In this document: piece after piece, positions 1 through 7,100 of the stretch | How the letters are laid out: each line of letters starts with the position of its first letter | Position numbering within the stretch: position 1 is the first letter of the stretch | Source: Aquibaculum sediminis | Lineage (GTDB): Bacteria; Pseudomonadota; Alphaproteobacteria; Kiloniellales; DSM-21159 | DNA length: 64,000 nt | Reading direction: 5' to 3' | Assembly (NCBI RefSeq): GCF_040712085.1 | Contig: NZ_JBFCVK010000002.1 | Span: forward strand, 186,001-250,000 | Notes under the pieces: generated by a model | What the model was told of the DNA's origin: nothing | The model's database searches: none | Seen by the model: only the letters and a program-made list of their open reading frames with translations | Translations under genes and position numbers: made by a program

Positions 1-77
1 TTGATCGCCTGCTGCAGGCGTGCCGTCATGGCCAGGCTTTGCGTGGGGCGCAGAACCAGGCTGTGACGTGGCGGCAT
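1..77 (-). CDS. rpoN: RNA polymerase sigma-54 factor RpoN, N-terminal fragment cut by the window edge
   Basis: Reading the minus strand from the ATG at 77 gives about 25 residues, MPPRHSLVLRPTQSLAMTAR and onward to LQQAI. This is the glutamine-rich region I of sigma-54, the part that contacts activator ATPases and core polymerase. The rest lies outside the window. It follows lptB by 8 bp on the same strand, so it should be co-transcribed with the LPS transport genes, a common order in Proteobacteria (lptA-lptB-rpoN). A sigma-54-type promoter elsewhere in the window (glnB) fits a functional RpoN. Too short for the usual annotation, but the motif is distinctive. Confidence 0.85.
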   Translation of the reverse strand, partial: MPPRHSLVLRPTQSLAMTARLQQAI

Positions 78-85
78 AGGGGCGA

Positions 86-880
86 TCAGCGGCTGAAGCG
101 TTCGCCCAGGTAAACCCGGCGCACGTCGGGGTTCTCGACGATCTCGTCCGGCCGCCCTTCCATCAGGACACGGCCGTCGTGGATGATGTAGGCGCGGTCG
201 ACGATATCGAGGGTCTCGCGCACGTTATGATCGGTGATCAGCACGCCGATGCCCCGATCCTTGAGGTGCAGGACCAGTTCACGGATGTCGGCCACGGCGA
301 TGGGATCGATCCCGGCCAGCGGCTCGTCCAATAGAATGAAGCGCGGATCGGCGGCAAGGGCTCGGGCGATCTCGCAGCGCCGCCGCTCACCGCCGGACAG
401 CGCCAGGGCAGGGGAGCGGCGCAGATGGGTGATGGAGAACTCGTCGAGCAGCTGCTCCAGCCGCTGGCGGCGCCGGCCCCGGTCCTTCTCGACGACCTCG
501 AGCACGCTGCGAATGTTCTGCTCCACCGTCATGCCGCGGAAGATCGAGGCTTCCTGCGGCAGGTAGCCGATGCCGAGCCGCGCGCGTCGGTACATGGGCA
601 GGTCGGTCACGTCCTGCCCGTCGAGCGCCACATAGCCCGCGTCAGGCGCCAGCAGTCCCGATATGATGTAGAAACAGGTGGTCTTGCCGGCGCCGTTGGG
701 CCCGAGCAGACCGACCGCTTCGCCGCGGCGCAGGCGCAGGGTGACGTCGCGCAGCACGATGCGCCCGGAAAAGGATTTGCCGATGGAAACGGCTTCCAGA
801 CCGCGCGCTTCCGGCACCGCGCGCGGCAAGGGGGTTACCCTGGCGTCCGTGCCTTGCGGGCTGTGCAGATCGGGTGTCAC
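86..880 (-). CDS. lptB: LPS export ABC transporter ATP-binding protein LptB
   Basis: Cytoplasmic ATPase that powers extraction of lipopolysaccharide from the inner membrane with LptF/LptG (not in this window). The 264-residue protein has Walker A GPNGAGKTT at 60-68, the Q-loop around GYLPQEASIF (105-114), signature LSGGE at 161-165, Walker B ILLDEP and a switch histidine in LITDHN (H218). The first 26 or so residues precede the normal LptB start and look unstructured. The GTG start at 880 overlaps the lptA stop by 4 bp, supporting translational coupling. The LptB-type sequence (YLPQEASIFRGMTV) separates it from branched-chain amino-acid transport ATPases. Confidence 0.95.
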   Translation of the reverse strand: MTPDLHSPQGTDARVTPLPRAVPEARGLEAVSIGKSFSGRIVLRDVTLRLRRGEAVGLLGPNGAGKTTCFYIISGLLAPDAGYVALDGQDVTDLPMYRRARLGIGYLPQEASIFRGMTVEQNIRSVLEVVEKDRGRRRQRLEQLLDEFSITHLRRSPALALSGGERRRCEIARALAADPRFILLDEPLAGIDPIAVADIRELVLHLKDRGIGVLITDHNVRETLDIVDRAYIIHDGRVLMEGRPDEIVENPDVRRVYLGERFSR

Positions 881-1746
881 TCGCTCTCCCCTTCAGCAGG
901 TTCGTCCCCGGAGACATCATCACCAGGTACGTCATCACCGGGTAGGTCGTCCTGGGACAGCAGGCCGCGCACCGGCGTTCCCTCCCCGGCGAGCAGCCGG
1001 CTGACGCCGGTGCGCAGGTCGATCTCGGCCCGTTCGCCATTCAACTGCGTCTGGCCACGCGTCACCTTCACGTCGCCATCCAGCACGGCTGTCTGCTCTG
1101 CAGCGTAGTAGACCCCGCGCGCACCCCGGGCAACGACGCTGTCGCTGCTGACCTCGATACCGCCCTCGGCCTGGACCTCGACCAGGCTTTCACGGCTTGG
1201 TCCGTCCGTACCGGAAAAGCGGGCGGAAATCACCTCGCCGCGCACTTCCTCCCCCGCGGCCGGCCGGCGCAGCACGGCGTTGCCGCGCGCCACGGCCAGC
1301 GGGCCGCCCTCGGCCGCTTCGAAGTACTCCAGGCTTTCCTCCGCCGTGACCACTTCCGTATCGGTCTCCAGGCGCAGGTCGTCGCCGGTGACCCGGAAAG
1401 ACCGCTCGTCAACGTAGTAGATCGCACGGTCGCCGGTCATCCGTTCGTTGGCGGTTTCCACGATGACGCCGCCGATGGCTTCCACCCGGATGATGCGTTC
1501 CTGCCCCTCGTCGTCACGGCGATAGTGCGCCGCAAGCACCTGGGCGCGCACCGTCATGTCGTCCCGGCGGGCCACGGCATTGCCGCGGGCGAGGTAGACC
1601 TGCTCCTCGCGCTGCCACTCGATGCCTTCCTCGGCGATGATCTCCAGGGAGCCGCCATCACTGAAGGTGGCCTGCGCCATGGCCTGGCCGGCCAGGAGGA
1701 GGGCAAGGCAAAGCCCGAGCAACAGCCTTGCAGGCGCACGTATCAT
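877..1746 (-). CDS. lptA: LptA/OstA-type periplasmic LPS transport protein, long form
   Basis: Periplasmic beta-jellyroll protein that bridges LptC and LptD for LPS transport. A signal peptide is visible (LLLGLCLALLLAGQAMA, cleavage near residue 24). At 289 residues it is about 100 longer than classical LptA. Repeated OstA-type strands (YLARGNAVARRDD, MTGDRAIYYVDERS, LAVARGNAVLRRPA, GARGVYYAAEQTAVLDGDVK) suggest two tandem OstA units. The tail after about residue 263 is an acidic DD-(L/V)-(P/S)-GDD repeat. It overlaps lptC upstream and lptB downstream by 4 bp each. The family is clear from sequence and context; the extra unit is an inference from repeated strands. Confidence 0.88.
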   Translation of the reverse strand: MIRAPARLLLGLCLALLLAGQAMAQATFSDGGSLEIIAEEGIEWQREEQVYLARGNAVARRDDMTVRAQVLAAHYRRDDEGQERIIRVEAIGGVIVETANERMTGDRAIYYVDERSFRVTGDDLRLETDTEVVTAEESLEYFEAAEGGPLAVARGNAVLRRPAAGEEVRGEVISARFSGTDGPSRESLVEVQAEGGIEVSSDSVVARGARGVYYAAEQTAVLDGDVKVTRGQTQLNGERAEIDLRTGVSRLLAGEGTPVRGLLSQDDLPGDDVPGDDVSGDEPAEGESE

Positions 1747-2393
1747 GGCAGGTCCCCCTCTTGTGGTTCTTCATACAGTAGTAATCGGGACTGGCCGGTA
1801 AAGACAACCTTTGCCCCACGTTCCTCGATTCGGAAGCCCTCGGAGTTGATATGGCCGACCGGGCCCTGGCCCTGCACCGGATCGTGCCCCTCGGCCCGGC
1901 CGCCGGGGATGTCGAGCCAGGCGCTTTCGGTGACCACTTCGAAGCCCTCGTCGTGGAACAGCGTGACCTCCTCCGCCAATTGCATCAATTGATCTTCCCG
2001 GTCGTACACTCCTCGCGCCGCGGTGATGGCCACCCAGGATCCATCGGAGAGCGTCAGATCTCCTTCGGGACGATCAAGTCGGACGAAGCGCTGGTCCTCG
2101 GTGGCAAAGTCGGCGGTGGAGGCGGTCACCGTGAAGGGCCGGCCCTGTCCGTCCAGTCCCGCAAAGCGGGGCGCGATGACACCTGCCGAGAGGTCGACCG
2201 CGCCGTTTTCGCGTTGAGCGGCCTCGGGTGGCTCATCCAGGGGATCGGAACGCAAAAGAGGCAGGGCCACCAGAGCGGCGATCACCAGCGCGCCGATCGC
2301 CGGGACAACGAGCTTTCCCAGCGCGACCAGCCGCCGCCGCCCCATGTCATGGGGCCTTGGACGGCGGGGGGCGGGAGGCGTGTCTGCTGGCAT
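1743..2393 (-). CDS. lptC: LPS export system protein LptC
   Basis: Bitopic inner-membrane protein that accepts LPS from LptB2FG and passes it to LptA. The 216-residue product has a proline/arginine-rich cytoplasmic N-terminus, one membrane span at about residues 27-46 (LGKLVVPAIGALVIAALVALPLL), and a periplasmic domain with the LptC strand pattern (APRFAGLDGQGRPFTVTA, NSEGFRIEERGAKVVFTGQSRL). It starts 11 bp after the kdsD stop and overlaps lptA by 4 bp. Position between kdsD and lptA is the standard order and strengthens a weakly conserved family. Confidence 0.88.
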   Translation of the reverse strand: MPADTPPAPRRPRPHDMGRRRLVALGKLVVPAIGALVIAALVALPLLRSDPLDEPPEAAQRENGAVDLSAGVIAPRFAGLDGQGRPFTVTASTADFATEDQRFVRLDRPEGDLTLSDGSWVAITAARGVYDREDQLMQLAEEVTLFHDEGFEVVTESAWLDIPGGRAEGHDPVQGQGPVGHINSEGFRIEERGAKVVFTGQSRLLLYEEPQEGDLP

Positions 2394-2404
2394 GGCGCGG
2401 TCGT

Positions 2405-3415
2405 TCAGGCGACACCCTCGCGCAGCAGGTCGTGCAGGCGCACCAAGCCCACCGGCCGTCCACCTTCCTCGACGAAGAGGCAGGTGACGCGCTTGGCGTT
2501 CATGATCTTGAGGGCTTCGGCGCCCAGGGCGCCCGGATGAATGGTGATCGGATGCCCGGTCATCACGTCGCCCGCCGCTTGGGCGAGCAGACGATCACCC
2601 ATGTGGCGGCGCAAGTCGCCGTCGGTGATGACCCCGGACAAGGCGCCTTCCTCGTTGAGCACGCCGACGACGCCGAAGGTCTTGGCGGTCATCAGCAGGA
2701 TGGCTTCGCTCATTGGCGTATCGGGACTGCATACCGGCATTTCCGCCGGGCCATGCATTACGTCGATGACCCGCACTAGGCGCTTGCCGAGGGCGCCGCC
2801 CGGATGGAACACCTTGAAGTCCTCGGGCGTGAAGCCCCGCCGCTCGAGCAGCGCCACGGCCAGCGCGTCGCCCAGGGCAAGAGTGACGGTGGTGGAGGTG
2901 GTGGGTGCCAGGCCCATGGGGCAGGCTTCCTCGACCGGCGGCAGCAGCAACAGCACGTCGGAGGCTTCCGCCAGGATGGAGTTCTGCTTGGCGGTGATGG
3001 CAAGCAGGGGAATCTCGAAACGCCGGCTGTAGGCGATCACCGAGCCCAGTTCCGGTGTGTTGCCGGAGTTGGACAGAGCAATGATGGCATCCTTGCGGGT
3101 GATCATGCCCAGGTCGCCGTGGCTGGCCTCGGCGGGGTGGACAAACTGTGCCGGCGTGCCGGTGGAGGCGAGCGTTGCCGCGATCTTGCAGCCGATGTGC
3201 CCGCTCTTGCCCATGCCGGTGACGACGACGCGCCCTTGGACTGCTTCCAGGACGTTCACGCCCTGCACGAAGGCCTCACCCAGGGACTGGGAGAGGATCT
3301 CAAGCCCGCGGGCTTCCGTCGCCAGCGTGCGGCGTGCCGATTCCAGGTCGGCGACAGCCGTTTCGGCGGCTTGGGAGCCGGCCTTCTCTGCAAAGTTCAT
3401 TGTGCTCATTTGCAT
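2405..3415 (-). CDS. kdsD: D-arabinose 5-phosphate isomerase, KpsF/GutQ (KdsD) family
   Basis: Interconverts ribulose 5-phosphate and arabinose 5-phosphate, the first step of Kdo synthesis for LPS. The 336-residue protein has an N-terminal SIS sugar-isomerase domain with TGMGKSGHIG near residues 66-75 and FVHPAEASHGDLGMI near 91-105, followed by two CBS domains from about 210 to the end. Length and order match KdsD. It is the first gene of the minus-strand operon kdsD-lptC-lptA-lptB-rpoN. The start MQMSTMNF has in-frame ATGs at codons 1, 3 and 6, so the exact start is uncertain by a few residues. Confidence 0.94.
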   Translation of the reverse strand: MQMSTMNFAEKAGSQAAETAVADLESARRTLATEARGLEILSQSLGEAFVQGVNVLEAVQGRVVVTGMGKSGHIGCKIAATLASTGTPAQFVHPAEASHGDLGMITRKDAIIALSNSGNTPELGSVIAYSRRFEIPLLAITAKQNSILAEASDVLLLLPPVEEACPMGLAPTTSTTVTLALGDALAVALLERRGFTPEDFKVFHPGGALGKRLVRVIDVMHGPAEMPVCSPDTPMSEAILLMTAKTFGVVGVLNEEGALSGVITDGDLRRHMGDRLLAQAAGDVMTGHPITIHPGALGAEALKIMNAKRVTCLFVEEGGRPVGLVRLHDLLREGVA

Positions 3416-3620
3416 CTACCGCTCGTGTTCCGAGGCAGGGCCTTGCCCATAGCCTTTTGGGAAAGGCTGCGCGGACCGCCGCCCAGGCTTTTCTTAGGTG
3501 GCTCGCACCACAGCAATGACAAGACGTTTGACGATTCGCTTAAACTATCCGGTCAAGGGCAAACGCGAAAGTGCCGCTTGGACCCGTACCGAATATGCCG
3601 CAGCCCGTTCCCGTGCGGTC

Positions 3621-4229
3621 TCAGTGGGCGAAGAGGTCGATCTCGTCCCATCCAGCGAGGTCCAGCCGGGCGCGTGTCGGCAGGAAGGCAAACATGGCCT
3701 CCGCCAGCTCCCGGCGGCCCTCGCGCTCCAACATCTCGTTCAGGCGCTGGCGCAGCGCATGCAGGTGCAGCACGTCGCTGGCGGCATAGCGCTGCTGCTC
3801 CTCGGTCAGTTCGGCCGCGCCCCAGTCGGAGGACTGCTGCTGTTTCGACAGCGAGACGCCCAGCAACTCATTGCACAGGTCCTTGAGGCCGTGGCGGTCG
3901 GTGAAGGTGCGCACGAGCTTGGAGGCGATCTTGGTGCAGTAGATCGGGGCTGCGGTGACTTCGAGATAGCGCTCGATCGCGGCGACGTCGAAGCGCGCGA
4001 AATGATAGAGCTTGGTGATCTGCGGGTCGGCCAGCAGGCGGCGCAGGTTGGGTGCCTCGTAGCCGCCACGGAACTGGACCAGGTGGGCATTCCCGTCGCC
4101 GGCGGAGAGCTGGATCAGGCACAGGCGGTCGCGCTGCAGGTTGAGTCCCATGGTCTCGCAGTCCACCGCAACGGCCTCCCCGAAAGCGAGATCCGCGGGC
4201 AGGTCGTCTTGATGGAGCGTAACGGTCAC
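3621..4229 (-). CDS. rnd: Short-form ribonuclease D (DEDDy 3'-5' exoribonuclease)
   Basis: Trims 3' ends of structured RNAs such as tRNA precursors. All DEDDy motifs are present: D23/E25 in VDCETMG, D81 in YHFARFDVAAIERY, and Y148/D152 in RYAASDVLHL. At 202 residues it is the exonuclease domain alone and lacks the C-terminal HRDC domains of the roughly 375-residue E. coli protein, as is usual in Alphaproteobacteria. It is monocistronic on the minus strand, divergent from the NDUFA9-like gene, with a good promoter candidate 50-80 bp upstream. Confidence 0.93.
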   Translation of the reverse strand: MTVTLHQDDLPADLAFGEAVAVDCETMGLNLQRDRLCLIQLSAGDGNAHLVQFRGGYEAPNLRRLLADPQITKLYHFARFDVAAIERYLEVTAAPIYCTKIASKLVRTFTDRHGLKDLCNELLGVSLSKQQQSSDWGAAELTEEQQRYAASDVLHLHALRQRLNEMLEREGRRELAEAMFAFLPTRARLDLAGWDEIDLFAH

Positions 4230-4280
4230 GAAGCGCGTTCCTTCCGGCAGCCCTCGGGCATGGATCCGAGGCGCGGCAAG

Positions 4281-4308
4281 ACAATAAGGGCGCGCAGCGG
4301 GCTGTCAA
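4281..4308 (-). promoter_or_regulatory. Candidate sigma-70 promoter for rnd
   Basis: On the minus strand TTGACA (4308-4303) is followed after 16 bp by TATTGT (4286-4281), about 50 bp before the rnd ATG. The -35 matches consensus fully and the -10 at 4 of 6 positions. On the plus strand the same block holds CTGTCA-N18-TATATA (TATATA at 4326-4331), a weaker candidate for the divergent epimerase gene, so the two promoters may overlap. Confidence 0.5.
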
Positions 4309-4478
4309 CGGCGGCTCCGCCGCGGTATATAGCGCGGAACGAGCGCACCGGGGCGGCACACTGGGGTGGGCATTGCCGTGACCCGGAAGGCGCCGGATAC
4401 GAAGGGGCCGCAAGGCCGGTTGCCGTCCCGACGCCGCGCCGGTGACCACGCCGGCCAGGGAAGAGGAGTCGAGAGAGA

Positions 4479-5441
4479 ATGCTAAGTCAGCGCTGTGTCA
4501 CGGTTTTTGGCGGATCCGGATTCATCGGGCGTTACGTCGTGGCGCGCCTGGCCGATCTTGGATGGACCGTGCGCGTGGCGGTGCGCCGACCGGGCCGGGC
4601 CGAGTTCCTGAAGCCCCTGGGCGACGTGGCCCAGGTGGTGCCCCTGCGCTGCAATCTCACCAACGAGGCCGAGGTGCGCAACGCCGTCGCCGGGGCCGAT
4701 GCCGTGATCAACCTGGTGGGCATCCTGCAATCCCACGGCAGCCAGAACTTCGATGCCGTGCACGTGGAAGGCACACGTTCCATCGTGCGTGCCGCCGCCG
4801 AAGCCGGCATCACCCGCTTCGTGCAGGTCTCCGCCCTGGGAGCCTCTGCCGACTCCAACTCCGACTATGCGCGCTCCAAGGCCGCGGCCGAGCAGGCGGT
4901 GCTGGAGACCATCCCCGAGGCCGTGGTGCTGCGCCCCTCGGTGGTCTTCGGCCCGGAGGATGCCTTCTTCAACCGCTTTGCCTCCATGGCCCGCTTCTCG
5001 CCGATACTGCCGCTGATCGGCGGCGGCAAGACACGCTTCCAGCCGGTCTATGTGGGCGACGTGGCGAATGCGGTCGTTGCCGCGCTGACCCGGCGGGATG
5101 CGGCCGGCAAGATCTATGAACTGGGCGGGCCCAAGGTCTACAGTTTCGAAGAACTGATGCGCGTGATGTTGCGCGTCATCGAGCGGCGGCGCTGCCTGGT
5201 CACGCTGCCCTGGGGCTTGGCCAGCCGGCTCGGCGGCCTCTTCCAGGTGGTGCCAGGCGCGCCCTTGACCCGTGACCAGGTGGAGCAGTTGAAGACCGAC
5301 AATGTGGTAGAGGAAGGCCGGCCGGGCTTTGCCGAGCTCGGGATCGACCCTCATACGGTGGAGGTGATTCTGCCCACATACCTCGATCGCTATCGGCGTT
5401 TCGGTCGCGCTGCTGGGCGCCTGACCCCGGGTGGAAGTTGA
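4479..5441 (+). CDS. Complex I NDUFA9-subunit-like NAD(P)-binding epimerase family protein
   Basis: Extended short-chain dehydrogenase fold with the dinucleotide-binding GGSGFIGRYV near residues 11-20 and an SDYARSKAAAEQAV segment at the place of the SDR YxxxK. It matches the alphaproteobacterial family annotated as complex I NDUFA9 subunit, relatives of the mitochondrial accessory subunit that holds NADPH and helps stabilise the enzyme; some relatives are simple epimerases. The 320-residue product starts 8 nt after a purine-rich GAGGAG-GAGAGA leader. The stop overlaps the rhomboid start by 4 bp. No other nuo gene is nearby, so a role in complex I is family knowledge and not shown here. Confidence 0.83.
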   Translation: MLSQRCVTVFGGSGFIGRYVVARLADLGWTVRVAVRRPGRAEFLKPLGDVAQVVPLRCNLTNEAEVRNAVAGADAVINLVGILQSHGSQNFDAVHVEGTRSIVRAAAEAGITRFVQVSALGASADSNSDYARSKAAAEQAVLETIPEAVVLRPSVVFGPEDAFFNRFASMARFSPILPLIGGGKTRFQPVYVGDVANAVVAALTRRDAAGKIYELGGPKVYSFEELMRVMLRVIERRRCLVTLPWGLASRLGGLFQVVPGAPLTRDQVEQLKTDNVVEEGRPGFAELGIDPHTVEVILPTYLDRYRRFGRAAGRLTPGGS

Positions 5442-6166
5442 GCGATCCCACCGCGCAGCGCCCGGGGTCGCCTGACGATCCACCGCAGGGCGATCCACCC
5501 CGGGACGGCCCTCCCCAGGGCGGCCGGCCCGACGGTGGCCCGGCGCTGAACCTGCCGCCGCTCATCGGCGCCTTTCTGGTGATCCTGATTGCGATCACCG
5601 TCGTTTTGAGCCTTGCGGGTCGGCAGTTCGAGTTCGAGATGATCGTTGCCTTCGGGCTGTACCTCTTCATCGATGGGCAGTTCCAGTGGCAGCGGCTTTA
5701 CAGCTTGGTCACCAGCGTTTTTCTGCATGACGGCTGGCTGCACCTGCTGTTCAATGGCCTGTGGATCGCCACGCTGGGCACGTTGATCCATCGCGTCCTC
5801 GGCAATCTGGGCTTTTTCCTGCTCTTCTTCGCGTCGGCGATTGCCGGGGGGCTGGCCTACAGCTTTGTGCACTGGGGCGAGACAGCGGTGGCCATCGGCG
5901 CATCGGGCGGCGTGTTCGGGCTGATTGGCGCCTTCGGCCACCTCGGCGTGGCGCGGCCTTGGCAGTCGCGCTCTGCGCGTCTGCGCAGCTTGCTGGCCTT
6001 TACCGCACTGATGATGGCCCTGAACCTGGCCTACGCCTATATCGGCTCGCCGGGCGCCGAAGCCGGCCGGATCGCCTGGGAAGCCCACGCCGGCGGCTTC
6101 CTGGCCGGCATCCTGCTGCTGCCGCTCTTCATCCGCCTGCAACGGCATCGGCGGGAAGTGGCTTAG
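5438..6166 (+). CDS. Rhomboid family intramembrane serine protease
   Basis: Cleaves transmembrane substrates inside the inner membrane. The 242-residue protein starts with a disordered Pro/Gly/Asp-rich stretch (about 40 residues), then six hydrophobic spans. Catalytic serine S156 lies in IGASGGVFGL, the partner histidine is H217 in AHAGGFLAG, and the oxyanion asparagine is N106 in HLLFNGLW, so the enzyme should be active. The TTG start at 5438 is chosen because it gives a 4-bp TTGA overlap with the upstream stop and a family-like length. Substrates are not evident. Confidence 0.92.
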   Translation: MSDPTAQRPGSPDDPPQGDPPRDGPPQGGRPDGGPALNLPPLIGAFLVILIAITVVLSLAGRQFEFEMIVAFGLYLFIDGQFQWQRLYSLVTSVFLHDGWLHLLFNGLWIATLGTLIHRVLGNLGFFLLFFASAIAGGLAYSFVHWGETAVAIGASGGVFGLIGAFGHLGVARPWQSRSARLRSLLAFTALMMALNLAYAYIGSPGAEAGRIAWEAHAGGFLAGILLLPLFIRLQRHRREVA

Positions 6167-6167
6167 G

Positions 6168-6192
6168 AAAGGATTTGACGGAATCCTTTTGT
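6168..6192 (+). terminator. Short hairpin with T-run after the rhomboid gene
   Basis: AAAGGATT (6168-6175) pairs with AATCCTTT (6182-6189) around a 6-nt loop and runs into TTTT. It begins just after the TAG stop at 6164-6166, between two convergent genes. The stem is only 8 bp and AT-rich, so it is a weak intrinsic-terminator candidate. Confidence 0.4.
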
Positions 6193-6261
6193 AAGCATCG
6201 CGCTAACGAGAGCTTCCTTTCTTAACCTCCTTGGTTGCCCCAAGGCCCTGCCCCTGACCTC

Positions 6262-7017
6262 TCAGAGCACTAGCCCACGGCGGATCAGCAGCAGGCCCAT
6301 GATGACCATGACAGCCAGCACGACCCGGCGGAAGAGTTCCTGGGGCATCACGCGGCGGAGCCGCTGTCCGGTGAAGACGCCCAGCATGACCGGCAGGACG
6401 CCGAGTGCCGAGAGCAGGATCTCGTCCCAGCTCACGATGTCGCTGGCTGCCAAGGTGCCGTACAGCGGCACCCCGCCCAGGAAGAAGACCAGGGCGAGCG
6501 CGACGATGAAGAGTTCCTTGCCCAGGTGAAGCGCCACCAGGTAGAGCACGATCGGCGGGCCCAGGAAGCTGGAAACGCCGCCCAGCAGCCCCGATCCGAA
6601 GCCGACGGCCACGCCGGTGCCCCGCTCGAAGCGCGCACTGATCATCAGATTGCCGCCAAAAAGGTAGATGAAGCCGAGGAGGGTCACCATCGTCCCCAGA
6701 ATCAGATAGAGGCTGCGCTCATCGAGGGTGATCAGCAGCTGGGCGCCCAGGGCCACGCCCAGCATCATCGCGGTGAGCAGGGGCCAGAAGCGCTGCAGGG
6801 CCTCCACCAGCAGGCCGCCGCGGGTGGCCTGGTAGGAATTGGAGACCAGCACCGGCACGGCCAGCACGAAGATGGCCACGGGCACCGGCAGGAGATAGGT
6901 CAGCAAGGGCACCGACACCAGCGGCAGCCCCAGGCCGATCACCCCCTTGATCCAGCCACCCAGAAACAGAATCCCGGCGACGGCCAGGAGAAACTCGATA
7001 TCGTTCAGGTATTCCAA
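6262..7017 (-). CDS. TSUP family transporter (TauE/SafE sulfite exporter type)
   Basis: Inner-membrane protein of 251 residues with about eight hydrophobic helices. The first repeat shows GGWIKGVIGLGLPLVSVPLL (residues 21-40), the typical TSUP motif, and the second is near GFGSGLLGGVSSFLGPPIVLYLV. The family exports sulfite, sulfoacetate or other small anions; no neighbour identifies the substrate. The start is TTG at 7017, taken because MEYLNDIEFLL leads directly into helix 1. Its Shine-Dalgarno-like GGGGG lies in the right arm of an 18-bp hairpin (7024-7068), which could limit translation. Confidence 0.88.
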   Translation of the reverse strand: MEYLNDIEFLLAVAGILFLGGWIKGVIGLGLPLVSVPLLTYLLPVPVAIFVLAVPVLVSNSYQATRGGLLVEALQRFWPLLTAMMLGVALGAQLLITLDERSLYLILGTMVTLLGFIYLFGGNLMISARFERGTGVAVGFGSGLLGGVSSFLGPPIVLYLVALHLGKELFIVALALVFFLGGVPLYGTLAASDIVSWDEILLSALGVLPVMLGVFTGQRLRRVMPQELFRRVVLAVMVIMGLLLIRRGLVL

Positions 7018-7023
7018 TGCTCA

Positions 7024-7068
7024 GCGCCCCCTTTTCGGCGGCGGATCATGCCGCCGAAAAGGGGGCGC
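7024..7068. repeat. Perfect 18-bp inverted repeat upstream of the TSUP gene
   Basis: GCGCCCCCTTTTCGGCGG at 7024-7041 is exactly complementary to 7051-7068, with a 9-nt loop. It sits in the 83-bp gap between the AI-2E-family stop (7101) and the TSUP TTG (7017), both minus-strand genes. No T-run follows on the minus strand, so it is not a normal intrinsic terminator. The right arm on the minus strand contains the GGGGG that would serve as ribosome-binding site for the TSUP gene. Confidence 0.8.
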
Positions 7069-7100
7069 AGCCACCCCAACAGGCGCAGCCCTGCCTTGCG

